A stretch of DNA of 64,000 nucleotides from Prorocentrum cordatum (GCA_963575745.1 CAUYUJ010007224.1:492501-556500); one strand, 5' to 3'. Counted from the first letter of the stretch, positions 1-9,530 are shown. Translations and numbers: made by a program. The notes: generated from the sequence alone by a model not told the origin.

Positions 1-36
<36 letters not shown>

Positions 37-105
37 GCTAGCTAGCTAGCTAGCTCGGAGCTTGTACCAGTACTAGTAGTAGTCGTCGTCGTCGTAGTGG
101 TAGGG
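1..105. repeat. CTA / TAGC / CGT microsatellites
   Basis: Ten CTA units (1-30) are followed by about five TAGC units (36-53) and short AGT and CGT runs. It is simple sequence at the window edge with no coding signal. Confidence 0.95.
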
Positions 106-415
106 GGAAAGAAGAGGAAGGATACAGGGAGAAGGAGGAAATGAAGAGGGAAACAGGGAGGACGAGGAGTGCCATGGAATGGAGAGAAGGAGTGGGGCGA
201 TGGAGTGGGAAGGTCTCCGGAGGAGTGCCGAGGAGTGCAATGGAATGGGGAGGGACGGAGAGGAGAGAGGAGGGAGCAGGGTGGAGCGAGGAGGGAGAGC
301 GAGGGAGGAATGAGGAGGAGGTAAGAGGAGGAGTGCCATGGAATGGGGAGGCGAAGGGAGTAGTGCGATGGAGTGGGGAGGACTCCAGAGGAGTGGGGAG
401 GAACGCAGGAAAAGC
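106..415. repeat. purine-rich degenerate GAGGAGTGC repeat
   Basis: G/A-rich sequence built from degenerate copies of GAGGAGTG(C/G)(G/A)ATGGA. It is open in several frames on both strands only because it is low complexity. It leads into the ~320-bp array and shares its GAGGAGTG core. Confidence 0.8.
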
Positions 416-1794
416 AAGATGGAGGCAGTTTCGAGGAGTGGGGAGGGATGCCGAGGAGTACGGTGAAATGCGGAGAGGTACAGAGGAGCGGGGAGGAGTG
501 CGAAGACGGGTGAGGAATGGAGAGAAGTGCGGAGGAGTACCGAGGAGTGCGATGGAGTGCGGAGGAATTAGAGGCGCTGGAGGGCTCCTTGGAGGCCTCT
601 GGAGGGCCCCTTGGAGACCTCTGGGGGACGCTTTCGTGGACTCCTGGGCTTAGCTGCTCCGATACGTAACACACAACACGGAACGTGCTGACAAATGGCC
701 CAACACTTGGGCTCAAAACGGAGACTTGATTGCACCGAAAAACAAGATGGAGGCAGTTTCGAGGAGTGGGGAGGGATGCCGAGGAGCACGGTGAAGTGCA
801 GAGAGGTACAAAGAAGTAGGGAGGAGTGCGGAGAGGGGGGAGGAATGGAGTGAATTGCGGAGGAGTGCCGAGGAGTGCGATGGAGTGCGGAGGAATGGGA
901 GGCTCAGAAGGGCTTCTTGGAGGCCTCTGTAGGGCTGCTTGAAGACCTCTGGGATACGGTTTCGTGGACTCCTGGGCTTAGCTGCCCTGATACGTAACAC
1001 ACAGCACGGAACGTGGCCCAACACGTAGGCTCAAAACGGAGATTTGGCTGCACCGAAAAGCAAGATGGAGGGAGTTTCGAAGAGTGGGGAGGACTGCCGA
1101 GGAGCACGATGAATTGTGGAAAAGGTGCAGAGGAGGGGGGAGGATTGGGGTGAAGTGCGAAGGAGCGCCCAGGAATGCGATGGAGTGCGGAGGAAAAGGA
1201 GGCTCTGGAGGGCTTCTTGGAGGCTTCTGGAGGGCTCCTTGGAGACCTCTGGGATACGCTTTCGTGGACGTCATCATCGAGTACGACTCGGAATACGCGG
1301 CCGGCGTGGCTCAGCGGCGCACCCGGGGGAGGACGAACCTTCGATTTGTTCTTCGTGTTCGTCATGTCTTTGATCAGGTTTCTTCTTATATTTTTCAGAA
1401 AAGTGGAAAGCCACACTGGGCAATTTTTGAACGAACGAGCTGATCATTTGGCCGATTGTGGCGCCAATGGGATCTTATGTGGCCCTGCTGATGTTCATCG
1501 CTGGGCCGGCCTTGCTGGCTAACCCACATGGTTTTCGAGGACTGGCAGCCCCAGTTCAGTTTCCATACACGCTTTCGTGGACTCCTGGGCTTAGCTACCC
1601 TTGTGCGCAACACACAACAAGGAACGTGGTTGATACGTGGCCCGACACGTAGGCTCAAAACGGAGACCTGGCTGCACCGAAAAACAAGATGGAGGAAGTT
1701 TCGAGGACTTTGGAGGAATGCCGAGGAGTACGGTGATTTGCGGAAAGGTGCAAAAGGAGTGGGGAGGAGTGCGGAGAGGGGGGGGAAGGGGGAA
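416..1794. repeat. ~320-bp tandem array, four copies
   Basis: The landmark AAGATGGAGG starts at 416, 744, 1062 and 1686. Each unit continues with a GAGGAGTG purine block, a GGAGGCCTCTGGAGGGC block, then CTTTCGTGGACTCCTGGGC and CACACAACACGGAACG. Spacings are about 328, 318 and 624 bp; the long one is explained by a ~300-bp insertion at 1270-1568. Copies have diverged at many sites, so the array is not recent. No convincing gene is inside. Confidence 0.85.
1256..1582 (+). mobile_element. 5'-truncated LINE insertion with 14-bp target duplication (RNase H end)
   Basis: Unlike the other three array units, this one is interrupted by about 299 bp (1270-1568). The 14-mer ACGCTTTCGTGGAC stands on both sides (1256-1269 and 1569-1582), a target-site duplication. 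The insert encodes the second half of an RNase H domain in two frames. The first reads EYDSEYAAGVAQ, with the third catalytic Asp in YDS. After a frameshift near 1400 comes ESHTGQFLNERADHLADCG, which matches the family pattern HxGxxxNExAD with the last catalytic Asp. Only the 3' end of the element is present, as expected of target-primed reverse transcription that stopped early. The poly-A tail, if any, is not recognisable. It is not functional. Confidence 0.75.
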
Positions 1795-2219
1795 TGAGAA
1801 CCCTTCGGAGGCTCCCCGATGTTCTTCGCACGCCCCAAGAAGAGGCTCTTCGGAGGCCACTGAAGGCACTTCGGCGGCTCGAAGAGGTTCTTCGGCGGAT
1901 CCAACAGGCTCTTCGGCGGCTCCAAGAGGCTCTTAGGCGGATCCAAGAGGCTCTCCGGCGGCTCGACGAGGTTCTCCGGCTGCTCCAAGAGGCTCTTCGG
2001 CGGCTCCAAGCGGCTCTTCGGCGGCTCCAAGAGGCTCTTCGGCGGCTCCAGAAGGCTCTTCGGCGGCTCCAAGAGGCTCGTCGGCGGCTCGAAGAGGCCC
2101 TTCTGAGAGCCCCAGAGGCTCTTCGGAGAGCCCCAGAGGCCCTTCTGAGAGGCTCTTCGGTGAAGGGGGTGGGTGGGAGGAGGCTCTTTGGAGACCCCTC
2201 CCTTCACCGTACTCGTTGA
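1794..2219 (+). CDS. heptad-repeat ORF encoded by a 21-bp minisatellite (hypothetical)
   Basis: A 141-residue open frame is made almost entirely of a 21-bp unit (AGGCTCTTCGGCGGCTCCAA plus G). The unit is a multiple of three, so the frame reads as degenerate heptads EALRRLQ about 14 times (roughly residues 19-115). Leucines fall at fixed heptad positions with Arg and Glu between, which would form a long amphipathic helix or coiled coil. I recognise no other domain. The opposite strand is also open (LEPPKSL and AAEEPLG heptads), and no splice site or promoter was found, so this may be a non-coding minisatellite. A real protein is possible but unproven. Confidence 0.3.
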   Translation: MRTLRRLPDVLRTPQEEALRRPLKALRRLEEVLRRIQQALRRLQEALRRIQEALRRLDEVLRLLQEALRRLQAALRRLQEALRRLQKALRRLQEARRRLEEALLRAPEALRRAPEALLRGSSVKGVGGRRLFGDPSLHRTR

Positions 2220-2289
2220 TTAATACCCTCTGGAGGAACCCTGGCCGTACTAACACCCACCAGGACGCACAAACAACCAACGGGCCACA

Positions 2290-2512
2290 GTAACACCTTA
2301 TCTCCCTCCTCCCTGTCCTCCTCCTCCTCCTCCTCCCCCTCATCCTTCTCCTCCTCCTCATCCTCCTTCTCCTCCTGCTCCTCCTCCTCCTCCTCCTCCT
2401 CCTCCTCCCTGTCCTTCTCCTCCTCCTCCTCCTCCTCCTCCTCCTCCTCCTCCTCCTCTTCCTCCTCCTCCTCCTCCTCCTCCTCCGCCTCCTCCTCCTC
2501 CTCCTCCTCACG
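2290..2512. repeat. CCT triplet tract
   Basis: Long CCT/TCC run with interruptions (GTCC, TTC, GCC). One strand is pure pyrimidine over most of it. Reverse-strand poly-Arg/Glu frames are artefacts. Confidence 0.95.
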
Positions 2513-2699
2513 CGCGCGCGCTGGACCGCTGGACCTTTAGGTTCCATTTTTCGGTTTGGGGGTGGTGGAAAGATAGCCCGGTGCGCCCTTCCGGGGGGGA
2601 ACCCGGGCGCAGGTGTGCGGCTGGCGCTGCTGGCGCTGTCGGGCGCGCGTGGGAGGGGGACCCTTTGAGGCACGGGCGCTGCAGTTGTTTTTTTGCATT

Positions 2700-2719
2700 G
2701 GGCGTTTTCGAAAACGCCC
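2700..2719. repeat. perfect 20-bp palindrome
   Basis: GGGCGTTTTCGAAAACGCCC equals its own reverse complement. Part of it (GAAAACGCCCGC) recurs near 4673. Function unknown. Confidence 0.9.
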
Positions 2720-2734
2720 GCTTTTTTCACACTG

Positions 2735-2880
2735 GGCGGAAGTGTTCGCCCGCTTTGGGGCCCTGGGGCCATCACAGATCGATCTGGCTCGACTGATGGC
2801 GCAGAGACATGGGGTCTGGGGCTCCTGTCATGATTGTCCTGCGAAGGACAGCAAAAGCAAAACGCAAATGAAAAGCACCG
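2735..2880 (-). repeat. dispersed repeat F9, divergent minus-strand copy
   Basis: On the minus strand it reads like 56838-56925 (GTCGAGCC..TCGATCTGTG.TGGCCCCAGGGCCC). It shares the CCCC.TCTTTCTGCGCC block with copies at 14170-14290 and 60150-60225. Confidence 0.6.
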
Positions 2881-3357
2881 CTTGGCTCGAGCCCTGCAGG
2901 GGTCGAGCGAGGGCTGCCCTGCATCCTCGGGGGGCCGGGCGGGCGGGGGCCGTGCGGTCGCCTCGCCTCCGGGCTCACGCCGGCCTGAGGAGGGGTGGAG
3001 GACGGTCTGGCGCCCTGGGCGGGGGGCGGCGAGGAGCTGGCGGGTGGACCCACTCCCGGCCTGCCCCAAGTCTATGCTCAGACTTGTCCCAGGCCCACCC
3101 TGATCCCTTCTCCCAGGGCCACCCTGGGCCTGACCGTGGTGGCCTACCCTGGGCCTCACCGCAGTGGCCTACCCCGGGCCTAGCCGAATCCCTTCTCCTG
3201 GAGCAGCCCGAGGCCTACCCTGATCCCTTCCCCCAGGCCTACCCTCGAGGCCCATCAGCGCAGTGACTTTTGGTCGGGCGACGGGCCCCGCTCCGCGCCG
3301 GATCGGGCGCGCGGCACCCGGCCCCCCGGTTCCGGGAGGCAGCTCTTCCCCCGATGC

Positions 3358-3391
3358 GTGGATGTCTGGCGCGCAAGCGCCAGACATCCAC
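3358..3391. repeat. foldback F4: perfect 15-bp stem with GCAA loop
   Basis: GTGGATGTCTGGCGC (3358-3372), loop GCAA, then the exact reverse complement (3377-3391). If transcribed, the loop would be a GNRA-type tetraloop. A half copy lies at about 3495-3520 and a third, less perfect copy at 3779-3807. The left flank CTTCCCCCGAT is shared with the third copy, so this is a repeated element and not a single chance hairpin. Confidence 0.85.
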
Positions 3392-3489
3392 ACATCCTCG
3401 AAAAATGGTGAGGTACGCGGCCGAAGAAATTGTGAGCTACCCGGTACCCCCATACTTAAGTGGGGGGGTCTAAAGACGTATCGCGGTAG

Positions 3490-3528
3490 TTTTTGCGCGC
3501 AAGCGCCAGGTATCCACGGATCCCCGAT
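3490..3528. repeat. foldback F4, right half only
   Basis: It has GCGCGCAAGCGCCAGGTATC, matching loop and right arm of the 3358-3391 hairpin, followed by CCACGGATC. The left arm is missing. Confidence 0.6.
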
Positions 3529-3534
3529 CCATGC

Positions 3535-3625
3535 TGCAGTCAAGGCGCTGAATCACGGACCACCTTGGGCCCAGGAGGGGCTCTAGCGTTCGCGCCGTTC
3601 CTGAGGTCCAGATCAAGGGACCTGG
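3535..3625 (+). repeat. dispersed repeat shared with 57209-57320 and 50700-50810
   Basis: The block GTCAAGGCGCTG.AA, then CCTTGGGC.CAGGA.GGGCTC and a TCCAGGTC-like block, recurs at 57209-57320 and in part at about 50700-50760. Divergence is substantial. There is no coding potential. Confidence 0.65.
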
Positions 3626-3671
3626 TCTTGGCCGAGGTTCGCCGTCAGAGAAGCTCCTTCGATGTTTATCT

Positions 3672-3760
3672 CGGCCACGCGCAGAGGGGGGTACGGAGAG
3701 GGGGGAAGGCTCCTTTGAAGCACCCTGGCCTCGTAGAAGGCGCGGGCCCCATGTTCCAGG
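3672..3760 (+). repeat. foldback F7, left-arm copy
   Basis: GGCCACGCGCAGAGGGGGGT through GAAGGCGCGGGCC aligns with the left arm of the complete F7 foldback at 13600-13672. The right arm is absent. Confidence 0.65.
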
Positions 3761-3778
3761 AGGTACCTTCCCCGATCC

Positions 3779-3807
3779 GTGGATCTGGCACCCAAGCGCC
3801 AGATCCA
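3779..3807. repeat. foldback F4, third copy
   Basis: GTGGATCTGGC, an 8-base spacer ending in CAAGC, then GCCAGATCCAC: an 11-bp stem related to 3358-3391. It is preceded by CCTTCCCCGATCC, like the first copy. Confidence 0.8.
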
Positions 3808-3915
3808 CAGATTCCTGATGCGAGCGTGGGCCCGATTACCCAGAGGTCCTAGGATCTGATTTTTTCAATCCGCCGTTTTTCCTGGGTTTCGGCCTCCGGG
3901 GCCCGTTATCCGTTG

Positions 3916-4001
3916 CATCGTCGATGCATCGGCGATTCATCGGCCGGCGCCATCCTCCGACCCCGTTTATTCGGACACCACTTTTGGGATTAGGAGGTCT
4001 C
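3916..4001 (+). repeat. foldback F1, right-arm fragment
   Basis: GATGCATCGGCGATTCATCG followed by ATCCTCCGACCCCGTTTATT and GGAGGTCTC matches the right arm of F1 at 42121-42186. The left arm is not found. Confidence 0.65.
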
Positions 4002-4367
4002 TGGTGGCCCCCCTGCGAGGATGCAACGTGTAAGGGAGGAGACCGAGGAGTGTGTTCATAAGCCGGATGATGATCGCAACCAGAAGGGTAACAAGAAAGA
4101 AGGGCAGCAAGGAGAAGGAGCGGTCGCGACTTCTCCCCTCCTCCCCCCCTTCCCTCCTCCCCTCTCCCGCATCGCCCTCCAAGCCCATGGCCCCTCCCGA
4201 AGGAGGGGAGACGGAGAGGATCGGTAGGGGCCAGCAACTGGTGAGCCTCTAGAGGAGACTCTGAGGAGCCTGGGGCTTCGAAGGAGCTTCTAAGGAGCCT
4301 CTAGTTATAAAGCATCTCACTGGAAACAAAACAAAACAAGATAGCATCAGGAAAGGATCCAGTTTGC
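4002..4367. other. no gene seen; simple A/G and C/T stretches
   Basis: Short purine and pyrimidine runs (CTCCCCTCCTCCCC at 4130-4165; GAGCCTCTAGAGGAG repeats near 4245-4310). Nothing recognisable. Confidence 0.6.
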
Positions 4368-4490
4368 CAGGAAACATCCTTGATTTTCCCTATACGCAGT
4401 CCCCGGAAGTCCCGACCCATTCCCTGGGACCCCTTTTTCATCCCGAATTGTTGTTTGACGACATGGGGCCTGACAAAGGCCTCCTGATGC
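4368..4490 (+). repeat. dispersed foldback family F3, half copy
   Basis: Shares TACG.AGT.CCC.GAAGTCC, CCCATTCCC.GGG and TTTTTCATCCCGA.T.GTT with the copies at 40384-40510, 56262-56375 and 60868-60975. Only one arm is present. Confidence 0.6.
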
Positions 4491-5240
4491 TGGAAGCGGT
4501 CAAAAACCTTCCGTAGTGATTTTGTCACGAACCGAGCACGTCTTGGTTTTCGAGCCCTGATCTGGTTCACCAGCGGCCATTCGGGACGATCCGGGCACCC
4601 CTGGAACGCCCACGGCGAGGCGCAGCTGCTGTGGAGAGCATCCCGAGGCTGGACAACCGCCGTGAACCATCGAAAACGCCCGCAGAGCATCCCGAGGCTG
4701 AAAGACCGCCGAGAGCCAGAAGGCCGAGAACGGCTTGGCTCTTTCACGACGCGAGCATATCTGTCAGGAAGACAATGATCGGGTTGGGAGGATGGGTTCG
4801 GGAGAAGTGAGGATATCATTATCCGTCGGCGGCCGAAGGGATCGTTCATTGCATCCGGATGCTATTGCTCATGCCTTTCATCCTCCCAACACCTTCCTCC
4901 CAACACGAAAAGTTGTTCCTCAGTCTGGGAAGTATCCCTTCAGGGCACGTCTGGGACTTGACGTTCCCGAGGTCAACTTCCGCATCTGGACTTTTGTCGA
5001 GACGCCAGAGGTTTGGGCACGTCTGGGAATGTAGTCGGACCGAGGTCTAAGACGGTATAAGATCGAGGTCGGTTCGGGGAGGGTACCCCGTGTTCTTCGT
5101 GCTTGTTGGATGTTCTTGTGCACCTTGGAGAGGGTACCCCTGGATGTTCCTTTGTTTTGTTGGCCGACGGAGGATTTCACGTTTTTGAATGATGTTCTTC
5201 TGGCCTAGGTCCGACTGCTCGGAGGTTGATAGACCTCCTG
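4491..5240. other. no gene seen
   Basis: It contains a short direct duplication of GAGCATCCCGAGGCTG (about 4637 and 4684) and two related GGGCACGTCTGGGA blocks (about 4941 and 5015). Open frames here are short and protein-unlike. Confidence 0.55.
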
Positions 5241-5367
5241 CCCTGACCTGTCGATTAGCGAATTGGACGTTTTCGGTTCGCGAGAGGGCGTCGCGGCCGC
5301 CATTTTTGCGGGTCCAGGACCGTCGGTTTCGGTCTTAGACCGTTTTCACAAAACGGTTCGGCACGAA

Positions 5368-5560
5368 CGAAATGGGTACGGAAAGAATGGGTACAATGCC
5401 CAACAGCAGTTCCTGTTCATTTTGAACAGGACTCGCTGTCCGCGCCGCCGCGGCCTGTGTCCATTTGCGACAGAAGGCCGCCTGCCCAACAGCGGCCGCC
5501 GTTGGTTTGGGACAACAGTGTTGTTGGGCATTGTACCCCATTTTTTCCGTACCCAATTCG
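5368..5560. mobile_element. F5: 193-bp element with ~40-bp terminal inverted repeats
   Basis: The left end CGAAATGGGTACGGAAAGAA through TACAATGCCCAACAGCA (5368-5407) is mirrored by the right end (about 5519-5560) with only a few mismatches. The interior is GC-rich with no coding potential. The shape is that of a non-autonomous foldback or MITE. Single copy in the window; flanks show no clear target duplication. Confidence 0.75.
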
Positions 5561-5599
5561 GGCGTCCAAAAGGGTGCTTTGCTACAGGGAGGCCTGTCC

Positions 5600-6100
5600 A
5601 CCGCCGAACTGAGAACTGCAACTCCCTCCGGGAGAGCGCCCGAGAAGCCGCCCGACCCAGCCGCCGCCGGCGCCCGCTCGGGCGCGGCCGCGGGGGCGCG
5701 CGCTTCCGCGCCCAGCGCCGCCGCAGCGCGCCGCCGCAGGTCCCCCGGGGGGCGTCGGCGCCCAGGGGGCAGCCGCCGCTGGGGCTCTGGGGCGTCGCCG
5801 TCGTCGTCGTCGCCGCCGTCGTCGTCGTCGCCGTCGTCGCCGCCGTCGTCGCCGTCGTCGCCGTCGCCGCCGTCGTCGCCGTCGCCGCCGCCGTCGTCGC
5901 CGCCGTCGTCGCCGCCGTCGTCGTCGTCGTCGCCGCCGTGGGGCCCGTCGCCGCCGCCGCCGGGCACGGCGCCGCTCCGGCCGGGCAGGGCACACATGGC
6001 GGGGCTGGCCGCCTGGGTCGCGGGCCTCGCCCGGAGGGCCGCCGCGGGCGCCGCCGGCCCGCACGGGCGCAGGACCCCCGCTGCGGGCAGGGTCTCCGCC
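5600..6100. repeat. GC-rich block with GTC/GCC triplet tract
   Basis: About 5640-5790 is CG-dense. At 5790-5945 it becomes GTC and GCC triplets. All six frames are open (poly Val-Ala, Asp-Asp-Gly, Ser-Pro), which is the mark of low-complexity sequence. Confidence 0.85.
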
Positions 6101-6112
6101 ATCTTACCACCC

Positions 6113-6264
6113 ACCAAACCACCCCAACCCAACCCGAAGCCCTCAATTTGCCTTCCATTTCCAGTTGGGGGGGTCGGGGAACATTGAAAAAACACATATG
6201 GATCCCGTACCCCCCCCAACCCGAAATTGGGGTCTTCGGGTTGGGTTGGGGTGGTCTGGTTGGT
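6113..6264. mobile_element. F6: 152-bp foldback with near-perfect 27-bp ends
   Basis: ACCAAACCACCCCAACCCAA plus CCCGAAG (6113-6139) is the reverse complement of 6234-6260 with one mismatch. Pairing continues inward with GTTGGGGGGGT (about 6168) against ACCCCCCCCAAC (about 6210). There is no ORF of its own. Single copy. Confidence 0.8.
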
Positions 6265-7177
6265 AGTCACCATCGGGGATACAGGAGCCCCTAACCCTCA
6301 TATAACACGATGAAGACGTAGCCTCGCTGAGGTCCCCGTCGTCGCATGAGGGATCACAATTCTGGGCGGGTTGGTTCGATCGATGCACCTGCAGAGAAGA
6401 CCCCCTGTCCCTGATATTCCTGGCCCTCCTAACTCAGGTGTCCTCCCAAAGGGTTAGGGGTCCTTTTTGGTCAACCACCCCAGATCTTAGCTGCCCTGAT
6501 ACGCCCGTTTTGAAACGCAACGCTCAGAGAAGGAAAAGGTACCCATACTGCTACCTTTCCATCGTTTTCCCAAGGCTCCTGGGAGGCTCTCGTCACCACC
6601 GTTGGATTCGCCTCGTCATTCTGCTCAGAACTCGCTCCATGGGAGGTCCGGGGAGTTGTGGTATCAGTACCTATTGGTTTCCAAAGATACGCTCGTTTCG
6701 ATACGCAACACGTGCCGTGCTCAGAACGTCCGTTTTACCACGCTGCGTGTTGACTCCACGTGCTGGCCCACGTCATGGCGAACGTATCGCGTCCGACCTA
6801 TGTTTTCTGCCTACGTGTTGAGCTCCGTGTCAATGCGCTGCGTGTTGCGTGTTGCGTGTGGTGGCAGCTTGGCCTCAGACAGCCAGCGTCTCGAAAAAGT
6901 CGAGGTGGAGGTTTTTCATATCGAAGTAACCGAAGCCCATGGCACAGATGTTGCCGCTGACGGTCGCCCTGTTTGCCTGCCGAGGAGACGACGGGGAGTC
7001 CCCGTCGTCTCCTCCTCCTTCTCATCCTCCTCCCCTCTGCGCCGCAGCGTCTTCGCCTGGCGCGCGCCCGCCCGCGAAGGCGTCCCTGCGCGGCCATCAG
7101 AGGCCAATTTTACCTTCGACCTGGGTCAGGGGCTGTGGCTCGCAGGCCAGAGTGGGTTGAAGGCCCTTCAGCAGGCA
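6265..7177. other. no gene recognised
   Basis: It includes a degenerate GTGTTGCGTGTTG / ATACGCAACACG motif (about 6690-6870), loosely like the CACACAACACGGAACG block of the first array. Frames up to 217 codons exist but have no domain-like pattern. Confidence 0.5.
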
Positions 7178-7275
7178 AGCGAAGGTGGTTCAAGAGTCTC
7201 GGCCTCTCGGGGCCCTTCCTGGGCCTCGGGACCGTCAAGAAACGACTCGGGATAAAAAAAATCCGGCCCCGGGGA
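7178..7275 (-). repeat. F3 half copy, minus strand
   Basis: The reverse complement carries TATCCCGAGTCGTTTCTTGA and CGGTCCCGAGGCCC, as in the F3 copies at 40384-40510 and 60868-60975. Confidence 0.6.
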
Positions 7276-8235
7276 AGTGGTTGAGAGGTCGGGATGCCTG
7301 GGTCTGTGTGTCCTTATGTCGCCGCGCCGTTTGCTCCGGCGCGCGGCCTTCCGTCTCGGCGAGGGCGCCGCGGGCACCGGGGCAAACGCCGCCTCGGGCG
7401 CGGTAGGCTTGCCGTGGGGTGTGCCGCGATGCCGGCTGCGTCTGCTGGGCCGCGGGGCTCAGGTCTTGCCGTGGGTTTGCCGTGCTGCGTCGTCCACTTG
7501 GGCGCGTCGAGATCAGTCGGCGCTGCCACCTATGTGACATGTCCACCCTCCAGTGCGTCTTGGAATTTCTTGGAGACATCGAGCCTCGATGGAGCTAGAT
7601 TGTTATCCAGATCCAGTGCGCCTCGGGATTCTGGGAAGGGAGCCCGAGGTTCCAATCGGCAGTGGATGTGGGCACAAGTCTTTCCCGCATAGGACCCCTC
7701 CCATCGGTCAGGTCGATCCCGGTCGCACTGGCCTATCATCGATTCGAGGCTGGTCCCTGTTGTATCCTGCTCCTCGGTGCTTCTTCTCTTCCTGTACCCT
7801 CGGGGTCATGAGGGATGGGGCTCCAGAGACGAGGTGCCCCACACAGTGTACATCCACCCTGGGATCCCTTCCCATTCTTGGGCCCCCATCTCTCAGGGCC
7901 CATCTTTGCACCGACGATCCTGCCAGGAGCGGATTCGACCACCTGCCGATTCGAATCGACACGGCTTCGAGGGTCTCGATTCCGATCTCTAGTTTTGGGG
8001 TTTCCTTGTGCAGGCATGGCCTGCCTCGCTACACTTGGAGCCGACCAGGGAGCTTACAGGTGGCCCAGCATGGGTTCTGGCAAGCAGGAGAAGGGGGGCG
8101 AGGCTCGGAGCCTGGGCCAGTGCGGGCTCTCTCTTGTTGTTCGGCCCCTGGGGGCCGTCTTCGGGCCCCAGGGACCGTCCGAAGCGCTCCTCGTCGGGGC
8201 TCAAGCGACGGGGGGGTCCATGCAGACGGGGGTCA
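7276..8235. other. no gene recognised
   Basis: Mixed-composition sequence. About 7800-7900 is weakly similar to about 61710-61790 (GACGAGGTGCC.CA). No conserved domain is visible in any frame. Confidence 0.5.
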
Positions 8236-8376
8236 GGGCGAGCGCCGGATCTTGCAGGATCCTGCAGAGCGAGTGCTGCATTGACACAGGTTTGGGTGCA
8301 GGCTCCTTGCAGGATCCTGCAGGATCTTCCAGGATCCTGCAAGGCCCGACTGGCCCTGGCTTGGAGTGACCCGGGC
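8236..8376. repeat. foldback F8 (TGCAGGATCCTGCA), copy 1
   Basis: Several overlapping palindromes TGCAGGATCCTGCA. The left side GTCAGGGCGAGCGCCGGATC and right side (GACTGGCCCTGGC) pair imperfectly. The same order recurs at 13770-13892. Confidence 0.75.
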
Positions 8377-8594
8377 CAGTAGGTCACCGACCTTGGGCTT
8401 CCCTTTGCAGCCCTCGCGCTTCTTACGCTTGACCGCTCCCTTTGTGTACGGCACTGTAGCAGCGCACGGCCTTAACAAAAAACAGGAGTGTAGCCGCGGA
8501 TCGTTGCGGCGATGAGCATTACTGTATATTCCTTCAGGTGAGGGACTGTGTCACCTGGGTGGAGGGTTTCTCCGAAGGGCTTAGGCGACCCGTC

Positions 8595-8720
8595 CTTCTC
8601 CTCCTCCTCCTCCTCCTCCTCCTCCTCCTCCTCCTCCTCCTCCTCCCTCCTCCTCCTCCTCCTCCTCCTCCTCCTCCTCCTCCTCCTCCTCCTCCTCCTC
8701 CTCCTCCTCCTCCTCCTCCT
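8595..8720. repeat. CCT triplet tract
   Basis: About 40 nearly uninterrupted CCT units. Confidence 0.97.
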
Positions 8721-8875
8721 CGGGTCGCCTACGGCCCCGGGGGAAACCGTGCACACCTGGGGCTTCGGTGCCAAAGCTGGCCGACATTTTCTGGACGGTC
8801 CGTCGCACACGTTGCTCCCAGGTCGCCGTAAACACAGGGCACCTTCTGGGCCCCGGCAGCGGTCCATGAGCTCCC

Positions 8876-8990
8876 TCCTCCTTCTCCTTCCTCCAGTTCC
8901 TCCTCCTCCTCCTCCTCCTCCTCCTCCTCCTCCTCCTCCAGTTCCTCCTCCTCCTCCTTCCTCCTCCTCCTCCTCCTCCTCCTCCTCTGG
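8876..8990. repeat. CCT triplet tract
   Basis: TCC/CCT units broken by two CCAGTT interruptions about 47 bp apart, suggesting an internal duplication. Confidence 0.95.
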
Positions 8991-8999
8991 ATTTTTTGC

Positions 9000-9300
9000 G
9001 CGCGGGGCCTGTGTGGAGCCGTGCTGGGAGCTGCCCTCGCGTGACAGCCAAGGCCGCGCCCCGGCCTGCGCGTGCCCAGTCGAGGAAGGTGGTGTGTTGG
9101 ACCTGTCGCCGTGTGGTCCCACCCCAATCGCCCACTGATGGCCGACAGGGGCCTGATAGCACATCCCGGTCAGGAGCGCGCGGATTCGCTATCGGGGGCC
9201 TCTCGATGATCTAGCGGCGATGTATCGCTGATTCCAGGTCGACTTTTCCCCCCTGGAGCTGTGTCCCCCCCCCCTTGGCGTTGGCCCTCACTCCCGCGCG
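9000..9300. other. no gene recognised
   Basis: Unique-looking sequence between a CCT tract and an F3 copy. TGGCCCACTGATCGCC-like sequence here (about 9129) resembles 57428-57450. Confidence 0.45.
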
Positions 9301-9399
9301 AGTTTCTGCTCCTGTGGCGGCTTGAGTCTCGAGGTTCGAGATTCGAGAGTTTCGTCCCAGACGTGCGCGCGTCGCGAGACAAAAATACGACGCGAGATT

Positions 9400-9530
9400 T
9401 TTGGCCGTGGTCGGCCTTTAGGGGCCTTCGCTGGGCCTCGGGACCGTAAAAGAACGGCGGGCCTCGGGGAATGGATCGGGGCTTGCGGGGACCCCACATG
9501 GAGAAAAACAAAAACAAGACATCGCATGTC
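9400..9530 (-). repeat. F3 half copy, minus strand
   Basis: GGGCCTCGGGACCGTAAAAG and AAGACATCGCATGTC correspond to the arm and central near-palindrome of the complete F3 at 40307-40510. Confidence 0.6.

Larger units (their letters stand above)
2513..3340. other. unassigned GC-rich stretch with one palindrome and decayed repeats
   Basis: There is no credible gene. It holds a perfect 20-bp palindrome at 2700-2719, a minus-strand copy of the F9 dispersed repeat at about 2735-2880, and a degenerate GGCCTACCCTGGGCCT tandem repeat at about 3055-3260. Confidence 0.6.

Noticed and set aside
8472-9164. Poly-Glu, poly-Arg, poly-Leu and poly-Pro frames here and in the other triplet tracts (2.3, 5.8, 11.1, 13.5, 38.2, 53.1, 57.9, 61.4, 62.0 kb)
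   Set aside because: All frames on both strands are open because the DNA is a triplet repeat. No surrounding domain or splice signal supports translation.
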